Part shown: positions 53,901 through 64,000 of the stretch, piece after piece
Layout of the letters: the number at the start of each line of letters is the position of its first letter
Position numbering within the stretch: the first letter of the stretch is position 1
Assembly: GCA_037447655.1 (NCBI GenBank)
Contig: JBBHKE010001710.1
Span: 332,893 to 396,892, forward strand
Direction of reading: 5' to 3'
Origin: Zygnema cylindricum
Taxonomy: Eukaryota; Streptophyta; Zygnematophyceae; Zygnematales; Zygnemataceae
Length of the DNA stretch: 64,000 nucleotides
The notes under the pieces: generated by a model
The model's input: the letters and a program-made list of their open reading frames with translations, nothing else
Told to the model about the DNA's origin: nothing
Databases searched by the model: none
Program-made: the position numbers and the translations under genes

Positions 53901-56900
53901 CCCCCCTCTCCCCCTCTCTCTCTCTCCCTCCAAACTCTCTCTCTCCCTCTCTTTCCCCCCTCCTCTCTCCCCCTCTCATCCTCCCTCTACCATCTTCCCT
54001 TCCCTCTTCCCTCTCACCCTCCATTCCCCTATCCCTCTCTCTCCCTCCCTCCCCCTCTCCCTCTCTCCCTCCGTCTCACTCTCCTCTCCCTCCCTCCCTC
54101 CGTCTCACTCTCCTCTCCTCTCCCTCCGTCTCACTCTCCTCTACCTCTCTCCCTCCATCCCCCCCCCCTCCCTCCCTCCCTCCCCTCTCCCTCTCCCTCT
54201 CCCTCTCCCCTTAATTCTGCAAAAATGCTCGGTGGCGGAATCCAGTATTTGGAGTTTCCTGGCCCAACAAAATTAGTTGCTGTTTAATATCAGTTTATGT
54301 CTACATAACACTTTAGAGCTTGAACAGGTATAGTTCTCACAAGTGGAAAGGCTCCAAGTCCCCTACTCTACAAGAGACAAATAAAGCAAATCACCATGCT
54401 ACTATCGTATATCCTATGTAATAGTAGAATCTTCTGAAAGAAATTTTAACAAACCGCACATTTACAGAAAAATGGGACCAACTACACAGGTGCTATTTCA
54501 GTTTTTAGACACATTCCTCTCTTTAGCAAGCTGCATGATGCCATATGGACTTGATTCACCAAAATGCACGAGGCTTATAAGGAATTATACAAGTCTTGTA
54601 ACTTTAAAAGCATTAAAGACTCAGTAATCAGAGTATTCGCAGGAAAACCGTACGATTTTGTATAAAAAGTACAATTTCCTGTGCAATTACGGTGACTAAT
54701 GGTGAGTACAACCCAGAATCATATACATATTAATACCCTACTGTTCACAGTGTGTCAAGGACAATGTCCATATGACTGACTAAGACTGGAGGAAGGGAAG
54801 GGTTAACAGATCATAACAGCTGTCAAAACAGTCTCATAATCTTAAAAGAAAAAAAACAAATGGGAGCAGCCCGTGGTGTTTCCCGGTCCAATGAATTGTG
54901 CAACCGATGGAACTGTCAATGACTTCAACTCCAACTGTCCTTTTTCCTCTCTCCTCCCCCTTTTTTCCCTTATTTCTTCTCTAAACATGCAATAGAGACT
55001 TCATCACCTACAAGGGACAGGAACACTTCTATAAAGGCCGGATTCAGTAAACAAAAGACGCCTGGTAAAAAGGGAAATTGTCAGTATGCAGAAACCCTCT
55101 TGTATTCACCTTTTACAATCAGGAATTCAATTTTCAATTTTATCTATTCCATTGATTACAATACAACAGGATTCATAATCAATCTGGTGCAGGCCCAGAA
55201 TAGTTGTCTGCTCACAGTATTGTGTTCAGACACCAACTTAGCTGTGCTTATTTTTATAAACCATTTCTAAATTGTCCTTACATTATAACCTCTACAAAAA
55301 ATGTTAAACTAGAATCGTACGTTGACACCCCAGCTAATTGGTTTCAACCGGAATTGAAACTGCCTAGAAAACTGCCTAAAAAGCTGCCTAAAACAAACAC
55401 ATTTTCGTTTCTGTCTGAAACACAACCTGAGAACCGATCTTGAAACAGCGGAAGAACGGAACTGAAGAACTTGATTTAAGGACGAACTCAAAGGGTTACA
55501 ACAATATGAAAGTTCTACCCTCGTGTTGAGTGTAAACCGTACAATTCGTACAGTTTTTTGATTAGCTATATGAACTATATGACTATACTATATATGTACA
55601 GTTAACTCACATAACTGTACGACACACCCTCAACATTGAGGATAATTGTTTCCTGCAATTAACCTAGTAGCAGAGAAACAGGGTGTGAAGAAACAGCATA
55701 AACAAAAGAAGGAAGAGGACGAAGGAAGAAGTTACACACCGCGATGACGTTCACCAAGGAGGTTTTGCCGGCATTCTGAAGGCCAATCAAGGATAGCTCC
55801 ATTTCCTGCTTGAAGAATAAACTGTGACATACAAAGAGAAGAAGAATAGGTCAAAGACGAAAAGTGGAGGAGGAAGAGGAAGAGGACAAAAAAAAGATTG
55901 GAGGAGAGGAGAGGAGGAAGAGGAGGAGGAGGAGGAAGAGGAGGAGGAGAAAGAGAAAGAGAAAGAGGAAGATGAAGAGGAGGGAGCAGGAAGAGGAAGA
56001 GGAAGAGGAGAAAAGGAAGGAGTGAAGAGGAAGAGGGGAAGAAGAAGAGGGGAAGAGGAAGAGGGAAGAGGAAGAGAGGGAGCAGGAAGAGGAAGAGGAA
56101 GAGGTGGGAGCAGGAAGTGGAAGAGGAAGAGGAGAATAGGAAGGGGTGAAGAGGAAGAGGGGGAAGAAGAAGAGGGGAAGAGGAAGAGGGGGAGAGGAAG
56201 AGGGGAAGAGGAAGGGGAGAGAGGAAGAGGGGAAGAGGAAGGGGTGAAGAGGAAGTGGGGAAGAGGAAGAGGAAGAGGGGAAGAGGAAAAGGAAGAGGAA
56301 GAGGGGAAGAGGAAGGGGGGAAGAGGAAGGGGACGAGGAAGAGGGGAAGAGGAAGAGAAAGAGGAAGAGGAAAAAGAAGAGGAAGAGGAAGAGGAAGAGG
56401 AAGAGGGGAAGAGGAAGAGGAAGAGGGGAAGAGGAAGAGGACGAGGAAGAGAGGAAGAGGAAAGAGAAAGAGGAAGAGAAAAAATAAGAGGAAGAGGAGG
56501 AAGAAGAGGAAGAGAGAGAAGAAGAGGAAGAGGAAGAGGGGAAAAGGGAGAGGGAGGAGGAGGGGAAGACAGTAGGGGAGGGGAACGGAGAGGGGGAGGG
56601 GGAGGGGGAGGGGGAGGGGGAGGGGGAGGGGGAGGGGGAGGGGGAGGGGGAGGGGGAGGGGGAAGGGGGAGGGGGAGGGGGAGGGGGAGGGGGAGGGGGA
56701 GGGGGAGGGGGAGGGGGAGGGGGAGGGGGAGGGGGAGGGGGAGGGGGAGGGGGAGGGGGAGGGGGAGGGGGGAGGGGGAGGGGGAGGGGGAGGGGGAGGG
56801 GGAGGGGGAGGGGGAGGGGGAGGGGGAGGGGGAGGGGGAGGGGGGAGGGGGAGGGGGAGGGGGAGGGGGAGGGGGAGGGGGAGGGGGAGGGGGAGGGGGA

Positions 56901-58849
56901 GGGGGGAGGGGGAGGGGAGGGGGAGGGGGAGGGGGAGGGAGAGGGGGAGGGGGAGGGGGAGGGGGAGGGGGAGGGGGAGGGGGAGGGGGAGGGGGGAGGG
57001 GGAGGGGGAGGGGGAGGGGGAGGGGGAGGGGGAGGGGGAGGGGGAGGGGTAGGGGAGAGGGGGAGGGAAGGGTGAGGGAGAGGGAGAGGAAGCGGAAGAG
57101 GAAGAAGAAGCGGAAGAGGAAGAGGAAGAGGAGAAGGGGAAAAAGGAGGGGAAGGGTTAGAGCAAAGGGGAAGCTGAAGGGGAAGGGAAGGGGAAGGGGA
57201 AGGGAAGGGGAAGGGGAAGGGAAGGGGAAGGGGAAGGGAAGAGGAAGGGGAAGGGGAAGGGGAAGAGGAAGGGGAAGGAAACGGGAAGGGGAAGGGGGAA
57301 GAGGAAGGGGAAGGAAACGGGAAGGGGACGGGAAAGAGGGAATGGAAGGGGAAGGGTAAGAGGAAGGGGAAGGGAAAGGGAAAGGGGAAGAGGAAGGGGA
57401 AGAGGAAGAGGAAGAGGGACGAGGAAGAAGGAAGAGGACCAGGATGGAGGAGGGAGGAGGAGGGAGGAGGCAGGGAGGAGGAGGGAGGAGGAGGGAGGAG
57501 GAGGGAGGAGGAGGGAGGAGGAGGGAGGAGGAGGAGGAGGAGGTAGGAGGCAGGCAGGACGTCCAATTTATGCTGGAGAACTCATCGGTAATAAGAAATA
57601 CATGCAATGTCCAATTTTTCCTGTGGTTTCATGAAAACCAGCCCAGAAAGAAGGAACTATAGCATTTCGAGGACAATCATTTCATTTTGTCTCATCTTTG
57701 TTCGTTTGTACTGTACGAAGACAGTCCCTTTACATATAGTAATTTGAATGCAGTGTAAAACTATAACGGACAGGTGTTAGTGCTTTCAGTTGTTCTCACA
57801 ACTCGAAAAAAAATGAATAGAGCTGACTGTAGATACAACTGATAAAAAAAAGGCTCAAAGTCGCAAATACGAATATACAGAAAAAAATCATAGATCTTAA
57901 TACGAAGGGTGCTCTGTGAGAAGCTCAAGTTAAAGGACAGAATGCAAAACTCCACCCGGACAAGTGAATACAATTGGTGAAAATTTCTGACTGAATCAAA
58001 ATTACAGCAATTCTGAAACACTTAGAGCAAATAAAATACCAAAAAAAAAAAGACCAGTCATACAGCCAAACAAAGATTTAGTGAAGGCCATAGTTTAAGT
58101 CAAGTTTCGACAGTGGAAAGTCGACTACCAAATCAGAAATGGATAAAGACCATCCATCCCTAAGTTTTAATGATAGATTTTAATAATCTAGGTTTTAAAC
58201 CCGCTGAAAGAAATAAACACAGTCAACACATAAAATCACTGAGGAAAAAGGAAAATAGTTCAACATCTAAAATATTTAAGACTGTTTAAGTATGAGCCTC
58301 TTGCCTACATCATACAATATCCAAACCTTTTTTAGAAGCAAGTACTGAATGATTAGAAAACAGTTTCAATATTGTATTTTCTTACATCTTCGGTTTCATG
58401 TCAAAACAAAATAGCAAGAGCAACGAGAAAAAGAAGAATAATAACAACAATATGAATAACAAAAACAATAAGAATAAAACTAACAGCACCACAAACAAGA
58501 AAGAAAGTAAATACAGCAATGAAAACAAAAAAGAAAAATGAGAAACGTAGCAAATAACACAATCAGGACTGAAACTGCAACAATTAACGAACAAAAAAAT
58601 AAAAATAAAAATCGATCCTTGACTAAAAAAATCACAATAACTAGACGAGAACAAGGAAGCCAGTTGCCCAAAAGAAAACTGATAAGCTCGAAAACAGAAC
58701 CAATAATAAGCAGCTCCAAGAAAACAACATACATTGAAAGAAATAACCTTCCTTTACTGTAGTGTTCAAACAAGAAAATGAATATTGAGAAAGCAGACAA
58801 CATTTCATTACCTTCGGAGCCAGTTTAGGAATGCTTCCCAGATCCCCAT
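50979..58849 (-). CDS. ARL8: ARL8 ADP-ribosylation factor-like GTPase
   Basis: Six phase-consistent minus-strand exons: 58812-58849, 55740-55821, 53564-53596, 52882-53003, 52155-52316 and 50979-51096, giving 184 codons, the usual ARL8 length. The N-terminus [20 protein letters not shown] is the amphipathic helix region of ARL8, with no classical ARF Gly2 myristoylation context. P-loop GLQNAGKT (26-33), switch I T51, switch II WDLGGQ (69-74), NKCD (129-132) and SCK (162-164) are all present, as is [10 protein letters not shown] (94-103). The GTPase is known to bind lysosomal or vacuolar membranes and to recruit kinesin adaptors or tethers. In plants ARL8 is also a tobamovirus host factor. No key residue is missing. 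Introns 1 and 2 carry large simple repeats, and exon 3 is only 33 bases. Confidence 0.96.
52505..52582. repeat. CT simple repeat
   Basis: (CTCT)n within ARL8 intron 4. Confidence 0.85.
53757..54215. repeat. CT-rich simple repeat in ARL8 intron 2
   Basis: (CCCTCT)n/(CCCCCT)n on the plus strand, about 160 bases upstream of exon 3 in gene orientation, so the transcript is purine-rich here. The 187-codon frame across it is rejected. Confidence 0.92.
55850..57550. repeat. GA satellite with (GGGGGA)n core in ARL8 intron 1
   Basis: Three zones: (GAAGAG)n at 55850-56560, nearly pure GGGGGA at about 56590-57070, then (GGGGAA)n and (GGAGGA)n to 57545. It starts only about 30 bases from the exon 2 acceptor. 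The long Gly/Arg/Glu and Pro/Ser ORFs are artefacts. Confidence 0.95.
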
Positions 58850-61800
58850 AGTTGCTCCTTCACTTAAAAAACTCTGACAGTTCTAAGAAAAGGATGATAC
58901 TCTATATCATCAATGATTGCTTCCAAAGGCAAATTCAGTAAGAAAATGTAAATTTTAAGAAATATAACAGAGGAAGTTAGTTCAAAAAAAAAGAAGAGAA
59001 AACACGCTGTAGGACAGAAAAATCGATTAAACAATGCTATATTAAATATCTTCTGCAAACTGTTAAAGCATATGTTACTGCACTGTAGAAACGCACGGAA
59101 ACACTACGGTGACCTCGTATTCTAGGGTTCTAAGTGGTTAAATATGCGTAAAATGCGGGATGCCACAATGAGTGTTTCGTATATGATACACACTAAAACG
59201 CGTACGTTCCAATGTCTGCTTTGGCGAGACCTTCCGGATATGGCAGACCGACAACTGGCAGTTCCGGCTCGACTTGCAAGAGTTCTATACCTTCCTAAGC
59301 TGTTGCCCTTGTCAAAATTCCGTTAGAATGAATTTCACTGTACAACGGAATTAATTTCACTGTACACTTTGCATACGTATGCACACTGACAAACAAATGT
59401 AAGCCCCTCCTTAAAGTACAAGTTCTGTCATCCTCGCCGTAGGAAAAATTGAAGTATATCCTGACGGCCGTTCTGAAATCTTCATCGTAGGGACTAAAAT
59501 CAATCTACATTCGCAACATGCGGGAGAATCTTCACGCAATGCGTTATGACTGGCTATTAGAAATGTAGGTTAAGCCTAATGGGGGCTCTGACGGGGGGCT
59601 CTGTTTTGGATCGAAACCGTGAAAGGTAATTGAACAACTTTATAACAATATGAGCTATTTACGCATGGGAAATAATCGCAAGTGGGAAATCCTAGTGGAA
59701 TTCTGACAAGTGCAACCGGCCTACGTAACTAATACTGCCATCGTTATTAAAGATAATAACATAATGCGGTACAGTACAGTACTGTACTGTACTGTACTGT
59801 ACAGTACACTGCGGTATATCAGTCGAACGATATGCAACGCGTCACTCTGCTGAAGTTTGAAAACATCACAAAATATCTTCAAATCTCCTGAAACGTGCGA
59901 AAAGATATTCTGTACTAAAATTGCAGTGGTCTTCAACAATTGGACTATCGGAGGTAACTGCATGAGTGACCGCCCAATTGCAATTCCTACCATATTACTG
60001 AACCACAGCCAATACTTGATCATTTCCATTCCATAGTTTTTTATACTACGTCCATTTAAACAATTTTCCGTCTTTTTAAAATTTTATGCTTACAGTCTGT
60101 GTTTAAGCGAATCGACTTGTAAGAGAGATCCAGTTAAATTTTCGGATACATTTAGTTCAATTTTTGAGAGCTATTGTACTGTGTTGGAAGTTGAAGGTTT
60201 GTTTATCAGTTAAGGGACAAATCACCATTTCTAGGGTTCAAGAGGTTATTCAAGCTTCGACATGAGTACACTTTTGCCCTCACACTCCCTTTTGTTACCA
60301 AATAAACCATGGAACCGTTATGGAGATCGAAACCCTCGGACGCTAACGGTTGTACATGCCACAGGTACAGTTTTGCAATACTCTATCCCTCTCTTTCTAT
60401 TTCCCCCTCTCTCTCTCTCCCCCTCCCCCTCTCTCTCTCCCTCTCTCTGTCTAGGGAGAGCGAGGGAAGGAGAATTTCACACATTCTAGAATAAACTGAA
60501 AACTGATTTCATGCCAATTGTACTCCCTTGTTTTGCTCCCTTTGAACCCTAATACTAATCACGAAATAGAGTCATTTGAGCCCGATACAAATCAGTTCAT
60601 TCTAAGTGCTTAATTCTTTTTACACCAGAAGTTCCATAACTAAAAGTGAAATACCATTTCTGGACTCTTACATGAATTCAAAAACTAAACCTTGAAACCC
60701 GAATTTGGACCTCGATGCTACATTCAAAACTTGAACCCTATTCTTAAACCTTTTTATGTTTTGTTTAATGCTGAAGTCTCCTATATGGTGTAATTTGACA
60801 TCCTCACAGAGTTGAATCAAAATAAGTTCGGGATTACATTCCTAGAATATATACTCAATGCTTATTCGAAATACATACAATAATGCTTATATGACATACA
60901 ATACGAAATTATATAAGAAATGCTCGTTTTTGATGTATTTCATGGATACCATGATTGCATGTTGTAATCACATTGCGAGATGATGTAATATTCGACGCTT
61001 ATTACGAAAAACGTATGAAGCTATTTGCGAAATGTTGATTTTGGATATACTTCATGAGTTACATCTAACATATTGCATTGCGAGAGGGTATAATATTAAT
61101 GCTTTTTACAAAATGTTGAGTTTTTTATGCTTCATAAGTTACATATTTGCATTTTGTAATTTTGTAACCATAATGATATTGACAGCATACCCATCCATTT
61201 GATTGACAATCATGTCAAATTTTAAATCTTATAAGGATAAAGCGTCCACCTCATACGACTTCCTCCTCTTCCTCCTCCTGGCCAATCAAATCGTGTGTTA
61301 AGCTGATAAAGCTTCAAAAACTCCACAAAAGAAATACTGGAATTTTCCAGTATTGCTGTCCTTTACAGATTTATCGTTTATGGTTTCATATCTTTTATGG
61401 ATACTTTTACAAAACTGACCAGTTCTTGTCGATACTTGTATGTATAAGAAACCTTGTGAAGATTTTTCCTCCTCTCTTCGAGATCCTATTTGTTTTATGC
61501 GTCGCCGTGGGTTTCAAAAGTTAGTTTTTGTTTTTCCATTCTAAATTAATTTTTATTTTTTCATTCTACATTAGTTTTTGTTTTTTCATTCTACATTGTT
61601 CGCATCCATTATAAAAAAGTCGTGCACACGATTTTAATAGAAGCCCACTTGATTGTTTTGAAGGTGCATTGGTTGAATCTCTTTAACATAATGCATGATT
61701 TAGGGCGAATCCCACTTTTTTGGGTGTTGTCGGGTTTTTTTTAGGGTTTTCTGGGTGTTTTTTTTTTTGAGGGGGGGGGGGGATGCACGAAATTTTAGCT

Positions 61801-62165
61801 CTAAGTCAAAGAATTTGGAAGGTTTGTACCAGAAACAAAAAAGAACCAAGAGTGCTTGGCACACAAATTTGTCAACATAATCCACACTAATAATAGTGGA
61901 TAGTGCAGTTATAATATAAATCTCTATCAGTTATCGTAAGCATTCGCTTTTTTTTTTTAAGTTGTTATCGTCTATTCCTTTATTGAAACAGGACTACGAG
62001 TAAACAATGACATATGACCAAAATTGTTATAACTATGTTCAGTAAAAAAATATTTTAACAACATTTAGTGTAAAGGTGAATCCTTTATTATCCCAACTTA
62101 TAATGACAAATGTTCGATTTTTATTTTCGAAATGTATCTCAAAATTGATTGGTTTTTTATTCTTT
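58850..62165. other. Intergenic upstream of ARL8, nothing coding recognised
   Basis: The ARL8 promoter should lie just above 58850. 59766-59815 is a CAGTA/TACTG palindromic array. 60385-60465 is a CT simple repeat. 60840-61170 has degenerate direct repeats around TGATGTATTTCATG/ATACTTCATGAGTTACAT. 61515-61600 has three copies of TAGTTTTTGTTTTTTCATTC. 61771-61783 is a G13 run. Small frames show no recognisable product. Confidence 0.35.
59766..59815. repeat. CAGTA/TACTG palindromic array
   Basis: About 50 bases of alternating ACAGTACAGTACTGTACTGT, self-complementary around 59790. It may be a microsatellite or the fused termini of foldback elements, since the same pentamer ends the element at position 1. 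Confidence 0.8.
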
Positions 62166-62440
62166 GAAGTAATACAAGTCCCACCGACTTCCTTAAAATT
62201 GACAATTGAATCATGAATGACAACAGCTTTTAGCCTTCTTTGAGGTGAAATCGCCCTCTCTCTGCTTCTCCCTCTCCCTTCCTCTCCCCCTTTCTTGAAG
62301 TAATACAAGTCCCTTAAAATTGCAATTGAATGAGGAAATGCACCAACTTTTAGCATTCTGTGATGTGAAATCGCCCTCTCCCTGCCTCTCCCTCTCCCTC
62401 TCCCCCTCTTTTCTGCTTTCTATTTCGCTCTCCCTCTCTT
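62166..62440. repeat. About 125 bp tandem duplication plus CT tract
   Basis: GAAGTAATACAAGTCCC...AATTGAAT...CTTTTAGC...GTGAAATCGCCCTCTC occurs twice (62166-62295 and 62296-62412), each time followed by a CT run. It lies just upstream of the exon at 62452, so the CT tract doubles as its polypyrimidine region. Confidence 0.75.
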
Positions 62441-62451
62441 TTTTTTTATAG

Positions 62452-63764
62452 GAGGTGACCTTACCCCTCAAGAAAGATTTGAATCCATTTTGAAAACCCA
62501 GCAACGTCTCTCGGGAGAGAGAGCCTCCGAGGTGACACGTGTCACACAGCCATGGGTGCCAGCTGGCGAGGAGCCCAGTGAGGAGGCTCTGGCACGTGTG
62601 AGGAACATAATGAAGGAGCAGGTGACACGTGGCACGGGGGGGAGGGGGATTCAGTTGGGGAGGAGGATCCAGTTGAAGGGGAGGGGGGAGAGGGAGGGAA
62701 GGGGGATCCAGTTTGGGAGGAGGGGAGGGAGGGGAGAGTGGAGAAAGTGAATGTGAATGGGGAGAGGGGGGAGCGAGAAGGCAGGCCGGAGGAGGGGCAG
62801 GCAGGCAGAATAGGGGGAGAACAGAAGTTGGAGGACAACATGGAAAGTGGAAAGGGGGGGAGTGGAAGGAGAGCAATGCTTAACCGTCATTTTCAAGAAG
62901 GGTAAGATGACCAGGCTCTTATCAGCGCCTTTGAAGAGGGAGGAGGAGTGGAGGTAGAGGACAGGACAGATGAGGCCAAGACTCCAGCAGATCCCAGATT
63001 CACTTATGAGGTGATAAGGATTCACGTCCTTTTTGTCTCCCCCTCCCTTCTTACCTCCTCTTATTTGGTTTTACCTCTCTCTTTTTTTCTCTCTTTCCAT
63101 TCCCTCTCTGTTTCTCCCTCTTATTGGTCAATTTTTGGGGCGTGGATGGCACCTTCTCACGAATACACCTCTCTCCCTCTTTTTCTTCTTATTTCTCTCT
63201 CCCTTTCCCTCTCCTTCTCCCTCTCCCTCTACTTCTCCTTCTCCCTCCCTCTCCTTCATCCCCACCCTCCCCACCCTCCTCTCCTTCATGTGGATTTTGA
63301 ATACCGTAAGCAAGTTATTTTTGAGAAACCAATCTTTCCCTTCTTCCTGGTTTCGCTTCTTGCCCTTTCTAATCTCATCTTGTTCCTCTCCCTTCTCCCT
63401 CTCATTCTTTCTCCCTTCTTCCTCTATTCCTCTCCCTCTTCTTCTCACTTTCTCCCTTTCAATGCATTTTTTCTTTGTCGCTCCCTTAGAATAAACGAAC
63501 AAAATCGCATACTAATAAGTACAAAAGATGAACAAATAGGATGTCAAATATGAACAGAATCATTGACAGTTTACTTCATAACTTTAAATAACCCTAAAAC
63601 TAAAACAAACCTCATATGAATCCATTATTGGTTAATTCTAATAACACTAAATAGTGTGGCTCTTGGTTTGACTTTTTTCTTCAATGTTGACCTTCGCATG
63701 TTAACAGGAGAGGGAGAGAAACCGGATGGAGAGAAGGAAACTGGGAATGCAAGAATACGAAGAA
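62452..63764 (+). CDS. Unrecognised multi-exon gene, partial at right edge
   Basis: Three exons chain in phase 0: 62452-62621 (TATAG acceptor, CAG^GTGACA donor), 62915-63010 (CCAG acceptor, GAG^GTGATA donor) and 63708-63764 (AACAG acceptor, GAA^GTATGT donor). The peptide includes LTPQERFESILKTQQRLSGE, VTQPWVPAGEEPSEEALARV, DEAKTPADPRFTYE and ERERNRMERRKLGMQEYEE. It is highly charged and probably helical or coiled. Neither the start nor the stop is in view: exon 1 here enters in mid-codon, and the third exon ends at a donor 236 bases before the window ends. The intron at 62622-62914 is purine-rich and the one after 63010 is CT-rich. I do not recognise the family. The frames read through the purine intron are not part of it. 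Confidence 0.5.
63030..63470. repeat. CT-rich simple repeat
   Basis: Imperfect (CTCCCT)n/(CTCTTT)n inside the intron between the exons at 62915-63010 and 63708-63764. Confidence 0.85.
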
Positions 63765-63895
63765 GTATGTTACTGTGTATCATTTTCTTGTACCTTTTAT
63801 TTGTATCTTTTGCTTGTTTTCTTTCGTTTAAGTATGTTACTGTGTATCGTTTTCTTGTACCTTTTATTTGTATCTTGTGCTTGTATTCTTTTTTT
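63762..63895 (+). repeat. 67-70 bp tandem duplication starting at a splice donor
   Basis: Two copies of AGTATGTTACTGTGTATC..TTTTCTTGTACCTTTTATTTG. The first begins exactly at the donor of the exon ending at 63764, so the GTATGT signal is duplicated at about 63832. Confidence 0.8.
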
Positions 63896-64000
63896 TTTTT
63901 TTTTTTTTAAAATTTATTTTTTTTTATTATTTTTTTAATTGTATGTTCAAAATGAAAAAAAACGCAAAAAACAAAAACAAAATCAAAATCAAAAAAGAAA

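Noticed and set aside
53724-54287. 187-codon Pro/Ser/Leu frame
   Set aside because: CT repeat in ARL8 intron 2.
55787-57607. 606- and 571-codon Pro/Ser/Leu frames (minus) and a 511-codon Gly/Arg/Glu frame (plus)
   Set aside because: Satellite read-through inside ARL8 intron 1. The plus and minus frames are open over the same repeat.

Overview
Eukaryotic nuclear DNA, AT-rich and repeat-rich, with small coding exons joined by GT-AG introns. Two genes can be named. An Enhancer-of-polycomb (EPL1) homologue follows land-plant EPL1 almost block by block, and an ARL8 small GTPase is close to plant ARL8. Plant-type genes with long introns, kilobase CT/GA satellites and many small foldback DNA elements suggest a streptophyte plant or alga with a large genome. 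A charophyte such as Chara would fit, but that is inference; no organellar, rRNA or tRNA sequence was seen.

Layout. 1-7 kb: DNA-transposon debris, including hairpins with long arms and three copies of a 0.9-1 kb element (family A) with a central palindrome. 7.5-18.2 kb: an unrecognised minus-strand gene in at least seven exons, ending in a very Lys-rich tail and crossed by a 2.2 kb CT satellite. 19.9-30.1 kb: the EPL1 gene on the plus strand, 12 exons, 609 codons plus stop as modelled, divergent from the previous gene. 31-36 kb: decayed retroelement pieces and several nested MITEs. 37-45.4 kb: two further family A copies in inverted orientation, then a giant foldback whose arms are about 2.4 kb after discounting a 635 bp insertion in one arm. 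46.6-50.2 kb: an R2-like non-LTR retroelement C-terminal half with an open frame, next to an older decayed copy. 51.0-58.8 kb: the ARL8 gene on the minus strand, six exons, 184 codons, with large simple repeats in introns 1 and 2. 62.4-63.8 kb: three phase-consistent exons of an unrecognised plus-strand gene that runs off the window.

The two named genes do not form a pathway. EPL1 is a chromatin (NuA4-type acetyltransferase) scaffold and ARL8 is a membrane-traffic GTPase. The most unusual material is structural: the giant foldback with a dated insertion, the family A elements, shared-TIR MITE families, and repeated tandem duplication of sequence next to splice sites, in one case as a 42 bp unit that keeps the reading frame.
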